A DNA stretch of 64,000 bases. Source: Urechis unicinctus (lineage: Eukaryota; Annelida; Polychaeta; Xenopneusta; Urechidae). Both the position numbers and the translations under genes were made by a program. Positions 32,641 through 44,714 of this stretch are shown here, in pieces. Under the pieces are notes generated by a model. The model saw nothing but the letters and a program-made list of their open reading frames with translations. It did no database searches and was not told the origin of the DNA. Position 1 is the stretch's first letter. Every line of letters starts with the position of its first letter. The stretch spans positions 19,365,910 through 19,429,909 of the forward strand of contig CM067350.1 of assembly GCA_034190875.2 (NCBI GenBank), read 5' to 3'.

Positions 32641-33477
32641 GCATACGTTAAAACACCCAGGGCTACCAGACAAACGCGAAATTTTGTGGTGTTATGGTGG
32701 TCAACATGAAGGAACAAAGCCATAATTGATTATCGTGGGACATAATAGAGCAACGCTGTTGTGCTATGCGGTTGTAATGTCACAATGGTTCAGATAAGTG
32801 CTTCGTAAATAGGTGGGTGGTTCACCCAAGAGGGAATAAAATCAGTTTGAGGTGAACGAAACTGGAGGGAGAATAAGAAGCAATTACCAAACGCATAAGA
32901 TAATTTAATCACTGATGACTGATTTTTTTTGGCAAACTTAGAAGCACTGTAAAGTAGTGTTTCGAAACTCGATGAGTACGAACCACATGCAGACGGAACC
33001 GCTCCAACAACACAGCAACAATGGATCATATTTAATGTCAGTTTATGCTATTATTTCCGATACAGATCTCTTTAAAAGGTACAGGATGAGCGAGGCTGGA
33101 GCAACGTACCAGCTATTTCAACACCCAGTGCTACGCGTATTTACTCAGAAGCGAATATAAGTAAGCTTTTACACATGCTAACATATGTAACAATGATTAA
33201 ATCTACCAACAGTAAGCATCATTTCCCCATTTCAACATCGGAGAGACAATGACAATGTTACAACATTATCGCAAGCTCCAGATGTTTCGCAACAATTGTA
33301 TAACGGCACCACTAGTATTCGTTAATTGGGCAATATTTTCTTTTTCCGCTCCCACAACTGAGACAACTACACCTTGTGTACGGGTAATTTGCTAAATACG
33401 CAATTAAATAATCGAAAGTGACCTGTGATCGGTGCGTTGGTTGCCACGTTTTGGAGGATTTAAGTGGTAGAGAAGGG

Positions 33478-34098
33478 GTCAAGTGCTACCAACAGTGTGG
33501 TGGAGATGGAGTCAAGTGCTACCAACAGTGTGGTGGAGGTGGGGCCAAGTGCTGCCAACAGTGTGGTGGAGGTGAGGTCAAGTGCTACCAACAGTGTGGT
33601 GGAGCCGGGGTCAAGTGCTACCAACAGTGTGGTGGGGATGGGGTCAAGTGCTACCAACAGTGTGGTGGAGGTGGGGTCAAGTGCTCAAGTGTGGGGCAAG
33701 TGCTACCAACAGTGTGGGGGTCAAGTGCTACAAAAGTGTGGTGGGGATGGGTCAAGTGCTAGTGCTGCCAACAGGTGTGTGGTGCTGCCAACAGTGTGGT
33801 GGGTCAAGTGCTACCAACAGTTTGGTAGAGGTGGGTTCAAGTGCTACCAACAGTGTGGGAGGTGGGGTCAAGTGCTACCAACAGTATGGTGGAGGTGAGG
33901 TCAAGTGTTTCCAAAAGTGTGGTGGAGGTGAGGTCAAGTGCTGCCAACAGTGTGGTGGTGGTGTTGTCAAGTGCTTCCAACAGTGTGGAGGTGAGGCAAG
34001 TGCTACCAACAGTGTGGTGGAGGTGCCAAGTGCTACCAACCGTGTGTGGGGATGGGGCCAGTGTAGTGGAGGTGAGGTCAAGTGCTGCCAAAAGTTAA
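33478..34098 (+). repeat. 33-bp minisatellite with a Cys/Gly-rich reading frame
   Basis: The unit GTCAAGTGCTACCAACAGTG plus TGGTGGAGGTGGG repeats exactly every 33 bases at 33478, 33511, 33544, 33577, 33610 and 33643, then with indels to about 34098 (roughly 18 units). Because 33 is a multiple of three, a frame reads VKCYQQCGGGG repeatedly, and all three plus frames stay open for long stretches. There is no start context, splice signal or neighbouring exon. A non-coding minisatellite is therefore likelier than a Cys/Gly-rich structural protein. The indels in the second half disrupt the frame. Confidence 0.9.
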
Positions 34099-34099
34099 G

Positions 34100-35040
34100 T
34101 AACGACGATGTTTATCGCAAAACGAGATTGCAATGATATTTCGTGCTACATACAGTGATGTTACATACATAAAAAAATGGTTGATTGCCTCCAAATATCT
34201 TATTGCACCACCATGTAATTAGAATTAAGTAGGTAGAATTGGAAATGAATTTACTGCATTTGGAATACATACGACCGCTCTTGTCAACTTTCGTTGAATA
34301 AATGCGAATCATAGGGTGAAGTGGCAACCTTCAAAGTTAGACTTGCAAAATAATAAATCAATCCCGCGAGCTTAAAAAAAACACAAAGCCAACTTATTAA
34401 GAGGTTTTTTAATAGAACAAAAGAAACGCCGCGATACCATAGGGATTTGATAACGACCACTGGTAATTTGCTTCTTTAATTGATATGCATTCTTTGCTAG
34501 CCTCCGAAGACGCTCTTTCATAATCCAACACATCTTTTACCCCGCTAAATGTAGACCTCTTTAGAACATTAAAATTTTGCGCATTGATCATAACAACGTT
34601 TTAGGTGAATGAGCAACATCTTTGTATTGATGACTACACGTCACGTCATTTGTTGCTTCCACACTATTTGTTACAGACTTCACTTCCTCTGGTTTATTAT
34701 TAATTCAAAAGCGTTTAGTACGGAATTTTTTTTATCTTTATGTAGATTTACCAAGATTTTCATTCAACACCGCATGGTGATGGGCGGCCAATGGTAACAG
34801 ACCGTACGGTCCATAGATGATCAGCTAACAGAATAAAATACAATATCCACATAGTACAATATATAATGGCTATGTTAAAACATTACTTCAAACATGCTTC
34901 GCTGAAAAAACCGTGAGTCCGTCGTTGGGCGCCTCCACTTTTCGTTAGTGATTCTATTAGCAAAACTAGGAATTGCCTAATTTTTGTTTTCAGAGGATAT
35001 CTGGTTTAGGCAAACCATTCTAAGCGGATATACCTTAGAG
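34100..35040. other. Non-coding stretch
   Basis: No coding or RNA feature. It contains the single diverged copy (34977-35035) of the 56-bp repeat of 31568. Confidence 0.5.
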
Positions 35041-35050
35041 CTACAGTGCT

Positions 35051-35106
35051 CTGATTGGTTCGTATCATCCAATCAGTGCTCTGATTGGTTTGTATCATCC
35101 AATCAG
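35051..35106 (+). repeat. Tandem pair of CCAAT-box hairpins
   Basis: CTGATTGG, 10 bases, then CCAATCAG occurs twice with a 30-bp period (35051-35076 and 35081-35106). Each unit is an inverted repeat that also offers a pair of opposed NF-Y-type CCAAT boxes. Confidence 0.75.
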
Positions 35107-35109
35107 CAA

Positions 35110-36690
35110 TCATTCAAGTAACGATACGAAGGGTCACACAACAAGTATGTCACGAGCCTGCCTTTTTCCTAGCATATCATTGGTCTGGTCGGTCTGTATT
35201 AGGACGTCTCCTGTCTCCCACCGGTTCATCAAGCTGCTGGGAATATAAACTGGAAGTAACAAAATAATATTCACTCCTGACAATGCTGCAATGATCCTAT
35301 AGCCTCAGCTCAAAATGGTTAACTGCCCTCACTATACCGTGACGTCACAAGTTTTGCATATCCCATTGCAATCGATCTCGCCAAATTGCCTCTTTGCTCC
35401 ATGCATTTTCAATTATTTGCAAATTAATGTAAACCATTGTAAAATGAGTTACAAATGTTAACTGACACTTACATGTGGCTCGACTATTGAATGATGTGGT
35501 GGATAAATAAAGAAGCCGAACTGAATTTAAATATCCAGCGGGATCAGTGGTACTGAAACCAAACAACCTCCAAACCACTATTGATAGTTGTGATAATTCA
35601 CTTTGCTTAGTTCACACCATCCTGCTTCAGATGCTTTATGGGTCACTGGCTTGATGGTACAACAGCATTCTGTTTTACAGGCACCCTGGTACCCCGGCAT
35701 AACGTGCACCAGGAACTTGGTTTAATTTGACAACATCTTTTGCTGAATAGTGTAGAAACGATTAGTTTATTTGCACTCAAAATGCATATAAACATTGGTA
35801 TATCAGCGTTCATTGACACGATTTGAATGTTCTGATATTAATTATTCCTGCAGACGGAATACCCAAAGTTATTCTTATGGCTGAGGAATCATTTAATCAT
35901 CCAAAATTTGAAGTGGTTGGAATTGATATATAGAGTTATGTTGCTCAGACTGTTTTGTAATAAAAAATTCAGCAAACCTTTTACTTCCTTTATTTTTAAC
36001 AAAATCCATTAAACGAACCAACAGCAAAAAAAAAAACATTCTTTCAACAAAAAAACAATTTTACAATAAAGAAATGCATCCACCATGATTTAATTATTGT
36101 GAATTTTCTAGGTGGTAGAATTAACCTCCATGAGATGTGACGATCCTAAGTAATGCTGTTAATGGATTGACACTACATGTTTCAATTGTGATTGTGGGGT
36201 TGAAACCATGCCGGTTATGACTTCGATATTGTTTAAACACATGAGGCATTCAAGAACAACGAGAGGAAACAGATATACATGACTGACAGTGTGGCCTATG
36301 TCATAAACGTGTTTAGGTCAGCTGCTAAGTTGGATTATAAGAGGCAAAAAAACTAATAAAATATAGAAACACACAATAATGGACCAACGGCCATGCTCAG
36401 TGTATTTAGTATGCGTGTATGGAGTCATTCATCATATACATAACGGACAGTGACATTTTATGTCATAGCAGCGTGCAAGGTGTGGCAGCCACACACCCCA
36501 TGACATTACATAAGCATTCTATAGCTCATTGAATACCATGCACACCTGGCTCAATCCGGCGTCTGATTAACTTGATCATTCCGGCAATACTGATGAGGGC
36601 CGTTTGGAGAACCGATCATATGGATGCAACCATTGGCCATTTGTTTAAAATATTCATAAATTTATACCTGCTACAATACATAAGTAACCA
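35110..36690. other. Non-coding stretch
   Basis: Short chance frames only; no RNA gene or repeat was recognised. Confidence 0.5.
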
Positions 36691-36695
36691 CTGAC

Positions 36696-37001
36696 TTCCC
36701 ATTAAGTCAACAAAGCATCACCCACTGTCTTCCCATAAAGTCAACAAATCATCAACCACTGTCATCCCATTGGATCAACAAAGCATCAGTCACTGTCTTC
36801 CCATTAAGTCAACAAATCATCAATCACCATCAACCCATTAGGTCAACAAAGCGTCAGTCACTGTCGTCCCCAGAAGTAAACACAGTATCGGTCACTGCCT
36901 TCCAATTAAGTCAACAGAGCGTCAGTCATTGTTTTCCCATTTAGTCAATAAAGCATCAGTTAATGTCTTCCCATTAAGTCAACAAAGCATCAATCAGCAA
37001 A
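36696..37001 (+). repeat. 34-bp minisatellite, nine copies
   Basis: TTCCCATTAAGTCAACAAAG plus CATCAGTCACTGTC repeats nine times at a strict 34-bp spacing from 36696, with substitutions but almost no indels. Confidence 0.95.
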
Positions 37002-37769
37002 TAGAAATCAATTAGGATACGGCTCAATTGTTATCGCAATTGTTAGAACTCATTAGTCCTTAATTTAAGCTATCACACTATATGCAATGCTGTCACAGTG
37101 CAACTCTCTCCAGCATTACAAGCCCGTAGTCTGAATCATAGCGGTAATAGTTTTCAATATAGCATATCGATCAGTGCGATCAAACGATCGTATTCCTAAT
37201 GACATTACTGGAATGCTTCCAATGTTCTCATTCGCTCTCAAAGCAAACAATTTGTTCTGGTCTATATAAAACTTACTGTACACAATGAAGGTCATCAAGG
37301 CAAATATACAGCAAAGAAATGCATGTATTTGAGATCGACGTGACGCTGTGGTATGCTTATCTGGTATAAACAGACTATTTCACTTTGCAACATTCTTACC
37401 CCAATTAGGGCTGAAGGTCAAGTATGCATCTCCCTTATGAAGGTTATAATGCGCCAAGATGAGCGCGCTGATAGGAAAATAGTTTAACAAGCTCATTTGC
37501 GCTCACGTGTTGGGCTGTCAGCACTGTAGGTCCTTAATCGCATATTAAATTAAGTGGACCCTGTTTGATCTGTGTGTGTATTGTATTCCAGTTGGAGCGG
37601 TGACTGTACACAACCGTAAGATCATAAGCATGGCATATAAACGAAGCCCAAACACCATCTGTAAACCGCTCCCTGCGTATTTCCATGCCAGTTATCTGTA
37701 ATAAATCATGGGTGTACAGATATGACGAAAAACCAATCCCGCATACGCCTGGTGCCTTTTTTGCGGTCA

Positions 37770-37857
37770 GGTCCATTCATAATACTCTTCCTGAACTTCA
37801 CACGTGGAAAAGTCAGCAATACTATATTGGCACTGGTTCAACAACCCAACCTTATAT
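37770..37857 (+). repeat. 88-bp dispersed repeat, copy 1
   Basis: GGTCCATTCATAATACTCTT through CAACCCAACCTTATAT recurs at 42337-42423 with one single-base indel. The flanks are unrelated. Confidence 0.9.
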
Positions 37858-38199
37858 CATATAAGTAACAATCATCGTATGCAATTAATAGACGCATTGC
37901 AGTCCTTACACTACCATGAATACAGCTCGAGCATTATGGTAACCTCTTTTTGTTCAACTTTCAACCCAATCAATGCCATACTCTGAGAAGCACCAAACAC
38001 CATCGCTGATGCACTAAACGCCATGGCGGTTGTTCAAACAATACCTCACTTCAACTTGATGAGTGAACTATGAACTGTTGCGACAAACATGGTGGCTTGC
38101 TCATTCCCAAACAATAGAGACCCAATAGTGTCTAAAACTAAAACCAGCGAAACCTTGTGGTTTTCATCCCCATTTAACATATGCACCACTGTAGACTTG

Positions 38200-38560
38200 A
38201 AAATAGCCGATGGGGTCAGCTCTATTAACTGCCAGCAACATGCACAGGTGACCTATGATTAAGATGACTTAATTATGTAATTAGCAGTCAAAACATGTGA
38301 GGAGTTGATTACCAGACGTACGCGCCCTCGTGTAGTTATCATAGTCTTAAGCATTTGTGACTATCAGCTAACCCAATGTAAAAAGGCCAATGCAAACACG
38401 GAAGCTAACTCATAGCGTTTATTGACATAACAATGGCAATTAAGCATTAGATATATACAAGTTCACTGTTGTATACCATCAAATATTGATAAAGGCGGTT
38501 ACCAGCCCAATATCAATGCAAAATTTATATTTGTTTGAATCAAACGGTCAATTCGATAAG
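38200..38560 (+). repeat. Partial third copy of the 29880/31735 duplication
   Basis: ACCTATGATTAAGATGACTT matches the unit end in the 32291 repeat. AACTCATAGCGTTTATTGA matches 30424 (AACTCATAGCATATATTGA). Both fit in order but identity is low. Confidence 0.45.
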
Positions 38561-38999
38561 CACGATGTGGACAAAGCTATGTTATTGAGATTTTAATGGC
38601 GTCATGGATGCATTTAGCATCCTGTGTGGAAGGTATAGTTGTTACATATTCTGCTCATCAATGTTGCAAATATATTGTGGTTAAGTTTCAACCTACTCAG
38701 CCTGTATAAATGCATAGTTGGTTATTGCGTCAGAGACAATCATTCCTATTGTTTTGTAAATTAGCGGAAACCTTAGTGTGCGAAGTAGTAGGTGTACAAA
38801 TAACTCGTGCACAGCACCTGCTTTGGTGGATGATTCAGAGAATATTAGTCACGGTGTTGTCCACGTGTCAATCTATACCCTTTCCTGTTCGTAATCTGAT
38901 GGAAACCATGATCAATCCGATGACTTTGGTTGACTTGATGGAACAATGCCAGCATAGATTAGCGTGGGCCCTATTTAAGAATGATTGACCAGGCTGTCA

Positions 39000-41900
39000 T
39001 GTTTTGCTGATAAAATACCATAATGGTTTCAAACGTCGACTTTATAGAAGAAAGCTCAGACGCTGGATCAGACTTTGGCACAATTGCGCGTTGTAATGAA
39101 TACATAGACCCACAAGAGCGGATTATCAAGAGAAATGAGAGCTGTACCACGATTGAGTGCTGTACAGTACAATAAGAACAGTGAGGTCACATAAATGTCA
39201 GTAGCTATTTTTTTCTATGTTATACGAGCTCAGGATCTGAGGTGAATTTGTACGGGAATGGGATGACATATGTCATGCGCGCGACAGACGATGTACCATG
39301 TGAAGGAACACGTGACTTGTCTAGCATTCCATCTATTTCCGGACAGTTTGTGTTTTGCAAAAGCGTCAATGGATTATCGTGCGATCATCGCAATTGATAC
39401 CGCACTATCTGCCAATGGCATATGGCGGCATACACTGGCAAACACTATTGACCAATGGAAAAGAGTCACATAGCGTTGTATTATATTTTGTGTGTCATAT
39501 ATAGATAGCACTAGCTCTCTGTTGACTTGTGTGATACCATTCATTAAATAAGACCTCAGTTACAGTCCGTTCTATTCCGATCAGAATGGTAAAGCTCAGG
39601 TGCGGTTCACTTGTTCTATGGTCATAAAAAATAATGTCTTGGTGATCAATTGAATGCCACTTGACAAATTCGAGGCAAGTGTCATTATGGGGACATGACA
39701 TATAAGCGATAAATGATCGCATGCAAATTATAAGATTCTGATTTAAGGTATCAATTGTAATAACGTTCATGATTATTTGAAATGTAACCGACGTCTAATA
39801 ATGTTCGTAACAAGCCAATGCATGATTCAAGATGAGGAGAGACATATATTGACCTGCAAAGCAGTACTCGACATGAGAGAGAAGAAGCTGCTCCTTAAGG
39901 TATGCGATTTCTCTGTTGTGCAGGAATTATGCTGAATAATATGACAGCACTTACGCTATGACAGTAGTTGTTGTTTGATAAAAGACGTTCATTATAAGAA
40001 CGATCAGGATTCTTGGAAATGCAACTTATATCCTGTTATGTTGGTGGCGTTGACATTCTTATTTAATTCAATTATGTACGCAATTGATTTGTTATGTCTG
40101 ATGTGCTTGGCGAAGGCTCAAGTGATGTGACACCACACAACCACTGTCTTTTGTACATGATGGCTGAATTACAATTCTCTTGTATAAACTTTAGGTAATT
40201 GAATATGACGTCAGCGAGCCACATAAAACATATTGATCCTACCATTGACAACATGCATCTTCAATTATTGGCCTCCTCTGATGTTAGAGCCGCATCGTCA
40301 CTCTGTCCGATTCTCAGCTGACTGTGTCTTCATGATTGCCATCCTATGATTGTGGCACGCAGTAAGATGCAAGTATTATTACCAGTAGGTGATCAAAAAA
40401 GCAGCAGTTCGAGGGTTTACACTAGGAGGTTCGACTGTCATTAGTTAACATAAGAGTCGATTGTCAATATAATGAGGACCGGCTTGTACTGGAGGCAAAG
40501 CAATCTAACTTAAGGGGGAGTGGTGACATATCGGTAAGAGCGTTTGTCGCAGTTTTTCTCAACAACAATATTCGTGTAATTTACTAAGAGACCAACTACT
40601 AAAACACTAATTGACCCAGTTTTACTTACAGGCAAAGGAGTAAGTTAATTCAGACCTTCCAAATTGTTTGGGGTAAGAAGGTTATTGTCGGAGTGTACAC
40701 CGGTGGGAGGATGGGTAAACATTGATGCATGGGTAGATAGGAATTATTTTTCTCCAACTTCAAGAACTAGTCATAGATAAGAAATGTTTTATTCAGCGAA
40801 GATGTCGACTTTTGCAAGGCCTTGGCTCGTTCATTGTGCAAAACCACTATACACTATACTTATAATAATATGCAACGATGTGTTAATATGAATATACCTG
40901 TAATACATACAGTTTTTCAAGTTCAAACGTGACATTTTTCAACATTGATTCTTTATATCTACGAATACTGAGTACACGGTAAATGAACAAACAGTTAGCA
41001 TAAATCAATAGAAATAAGGTAAATGCTTGATAAGTAAAATGACATTTGAATTCTTCGTTGAGATTGTTATACTTTATGTTCCCGCTGACAAGCGTGGGTT
41101 GGCCTAGCAGTGCTATTTGAGCGTGGGATTACAAATGAGTGATTTTGTCTTGTGGAATAGCTATGTATCGTATGTGTTTGTGCAGAAACCTGGACTGCAG
41201 ATGACACCAACTGATTAAAATTACCTCGAAGTTATTAACTTTATGTAGGTTTTATTGATGATGCCACCTACATACCTAAACCATCATTCCACCATGATGT
41301 GATTCAAACGAAACTTCTTCTAGAATATATTTAGGACTTAAGGCGTAAATTATCTGAAGCCCTTAACTTATGGTAAATCGCTTTCCATACAGTTTAATAA
41401 TGGCAGCGCTAATTCTTTACGCAAACTACTTTTAAATGCTACACATAACATGAATCATTAATCATTGTCGTCTGAGAAAGGATTGACGCCAAGACGCCAC
41501 GGAATGACACAGTGGATGCTGCCATGATATGTGACATATCATCACAGCTCCGGATTGACAGTTCAGTTATGAACGAGGATTTAAACTACCATTAACGTTT
41601 ACGAACCATACTTGCGTGGTGCAGCCTTTGGTGAAATCACGTCTGTACTTCTTCTGCAAGATGAATTGCACCCTGGACAACCACAGTCCATCAAATGCGA
41701 GGGGGTTGGTCTGAGTGGTGTGTCCCTAAATATAGCAACTTATCTACCATCATTAGCCGCACTTTATGCTTTTTGATGGTCGACCTGACACATTACGCTT
41801 GACTTCCTGTCAACGCCCCCTCCTATCTAGAGTAAAGGTTCATTCTTAAGATAATCAGGTAAGTGCTATCACCTACATGGATGTATACTCATAATCTAAT

Positions 41901-42330
41901 GACATGTGAATACCGCTCTACAGAACAATCGCAATGTGCATCACATAGTATCAATACGTACGTTAATTGTGTTAATTATTAATGAATGTTGCTCGACGTA
42001 ACAGCCGTTTGCTATAATGTATACAATTACAATTTTAAGCTCTCTAGAATCGCGCAAATAGATTGGAAGCGATAACACATCTACCATATCGCTTTCCATT
42101 TAATCCAACACACGATCTGTGTGCAAGATCTGTGGGTATGTGTATGTGTTCAAGTCCACACATATTGTTAACACACACGGCTGCAATCGCGACCAACAGT
42201 TACATCAACCACATATAAAAATAACATACATTAACAAATAAAGTTCATACGGGTACCTGTGTACGTTTACAGCTATGTATGAGCATAACATCCACGTACA
42301 AGGCGCTATCTGGAACATCAACTGTTATAA
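39000..42330. other. Non-coding stretch
   Basis: Long AT-rich stretch with only short chance frames. The 92-residue frame just before it (38710-38988) has no recognisable motif. No repeats or RNA genes were supported. Confidence 0.5.
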
Positions 42331-42336
42331 CTAGTG

Positions 42337-42423
42337 GGTCCATTCATAATACTCTTCCTGAACTTCACACGTGGAAAAGTCAGCAAACTATATTGGCACT
42401 GGTTCAACAACCCAACCTTATAT
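42337..42423 (+). repeat. 88-bp dispersed repeat, copy 2
   Basis: Nearly identical to 37770-37857, lacking one T (GCAAACTATA instead of GCAATACTATA). Confidence 0.9.
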
Positions 42424-43098
42424 TGTTGCCTCTCTGCTGTGATATATACTTCAATCAGGCTCCTTTGATGTTACGGTATTATACCACATACATTTGAGAT
42501 GTTAAATCCACTTCATTGTCACGTTTCAGAGAGGGGGGCTAGTAAACAGTTAGCTAAGGTCATCCAGTCACAGCTAGCCGGAGCTGGTGCTGTCACTTCC
42601 CATGATGCATCTCCCAATGGTCTCATCAGCTTCATCAAAGCTGGACGCCTGTAGATCAAACACCTTGAGTATTTTGTTGGGTGAAATTTGTTGTCACAAT
42701 CACCGCTGTTATCCGTGCGCATGTTCGGGTTCATGTGTTCGCGAGGTATTTTTAGATATCAATTATTATCTACATCCTGTTTGGTTATTATTAAACGATG
42801 GTGGTCTTTTCATTTGCATATGATGTAGGCCGGTGTGAGTCATTATTATCACTGACCCAAAAGCTTTTATATGTGATCATAATGGTCGAATGTTTGTCAG
42901 TTGCATATTTTCAACCGCTAATCAAGAGGATGGTGCATCATAGTGAGGGATACGATAATTCTATGACAATTTTATATAACAAACAGAACTCAAACAGATA
43001 TAGCGGTTCGGATCTATTACTTGAACATAGCCTATCCAACCGATGTTACATATACGAGTGTGCAGTACAGCCCTGTGACTCGTCGCGGTCAGTAACAA

Positions 43099-43310
43099 CG
43101 CCCGCTTGGTAGATAACGTTATCTGTTATAACCAAATCATCGCGTTCTCTAGATACGCCCGTCTGGCAAGGAACCTTATCACTTCTAACCAATTCGTCGC
43201 ATTCTGTATCAATGCCCGCCTGGTAGATAATGTTATCTGTTGTAACCAAATCACGGCGTTCTGTATCTACGCCCGACTGGTAGGGAACTTAATCTGTTAT
43301 AACCGAATTG
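43099..43310 (+). repeat. 57-bp tandem repeat, about 3.8 copies
   Basis: Units begin CGCCCGCTTGGTAGATAACG at 43099 and recur at 43156, 43213 and 43270. The period is 19 codons, so an open frame (43106-43393) reads a repeated 'arLvdNvIcyNqi.aF.iy' pattern. No gene context was seen. Confidence 0.9.
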
Positions 43311-43399
43311 TGAAAATACCGGTTGGGATTTATATAAAACACGAAAACTTGAAAAATGAGCTTCAGAAAGGCCAAGAAGATATGATTCGCTGACATTAT

Positions 43400-44140
43400 T
43401 GTGAGAATTGGCCTATCAAATTTTTTACTGAAACACATGAAACACATATACGGCCCGCACGGCAATCTGAACGATTTTGTTCACTCATCTGTCCTGTTTC
43501 TTTATCCAACCATGATTAACTTAACGTTGGAAGTCGAGGTTGATGAAACATCTACATTCTTTGCCGACTTGATGACGTCATATTATCGTCCTCCGTTATG
43601 ATTCTTTGTGAGGGATGTAGTTGTGATGTTATCAAGATTATACAATGGGAGCTATATAGATGAGGTACATTAAATATATGAATCGGAAAAACCAACTTTA
43701 GTGTTTAGTAATATCCATTTTGTTAAGTAGGGTTGGCTGAAAGCACTTTAGAATTTGACAAATAAAGTACCGAGTCTCGGCTGATTCTTTTCAATAATGA
43801 ATTAAATGATATCATTAGAGGTTGGTTCAGGCATACTACTGGTACTTTCTTTTATTACTCAACAGGGTGTCGCTATTTCTTTAAAGCCAAATCCATCGTA
43901 ATGAACTGGGACTTAAATGGAACATTACATGAACAATTTTGGCTAAGCTAAGAGGAATTACTCTCAACGAAATACGCGACCGCGCCACGTGCGTGCAAAC
44001 AGGTGGTATGTCATAATGTATATCCTAAAACTACATGGAAATTTGCCGATGCGGTGGCCTCGTTCAATTAGATGACTCCATTTTTTCAACATAAATAACA
44101 ATCCGATGTGCTTTTGTTGATTTCATGGAAGCGCCACATG
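43400..44140. other. Non-coding stretch
   Basis: Short chance frames only. Confidence 0.5.
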
Positions 44141-44149
44141 ACGGTGGGC

Positions 44150-44670
44150 GTGATAGATACGCTCACAACAAAAGTCATTTAGAGTGAGCCCTCTTAGCGC
44201 AGCGATAAGCTCTGTGATTGAATGACACAGAACCTGTCAGTTTTCTAATGATTCCATCCAACCACTTGTCACCTTATCCATACTTTCTCACAAACACAGG
44301 GTCTCGAACCACAACTTGTTTGTCATGAATCCATTTTTGGTTCGATTGATTTCTCTCAGCACTTGTTTGAGACTTGGTATCACAAAAATATCTACGCTTA
44401 TCAGTAATTCTCCTGGCGACAAAGAAGTGTTTGAATGTGTCATTATTCTAGAACAACTAGAAAGGCTCTACTCTCTCATTAACTGTAGATTCTAAAATTA
44501 CTTCAATTTATTCTTGAATGTTTTAACAACATTTTCTGCCAAACCATTCGAAGCCGAATGGTAAGGCTAGGAGTGTACAAGCTTCATGCCATACTTCTTA
44601 ATGTACAACTGAAACTCACAACTTGCGAGGCATCTTCCATTATCGCTGCCAAGAATTTCTGGCAGTCTAC
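44150..44670 (-). pseudogene. Ty3/gypsy integrase C-terminal remnant
   Basis: Minus strand. LPEILGSDNGRCLASCEFQL (from about 44665) carries the middle catalytic Asp in SDNG. YGMKLVHS, then PYHSASNGLAENVVKTFK (about 44566-44515), carries the catalytic Glu in LAEN. Further down, FVRKYG, DKWLDGIIRKLTGSVSFNH and AYRCAKRAHSK match the C-terminal SH3-like and 'hvdqlr' region. Several stops interrupt the frame. No RT or LTR was found upstream on this strand, so it is an isolated fragment abutting the hAT remnant. Confidence 0.8.
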
Positions 44671-44714
44671 GAACAGAAAACATTACCTAGCCGCGGAAAT
44701 CAAGTCAGCATTAG

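Larger units (their letters stand above)
31735..33300 (+). repeat. Old local duplication, copy B
   Basis: Diverged counterpart of 29880-31250, offset by about 1.85-2.0 kb. It carries extra tandem repeats (32045-32235 and 32291-32640) that are shorter or absent in copy A. A third partial copy may lie at 38200-38560. Confidence 0.65.

Noticed and set aside
44188-44215. A-box-like TAGCGCAGCG suggesting a tRNA gene or SINE
   Set aside because: No B box at suitable distance on the same strand, and the sequence lies within the minus-strand integrase remnant.
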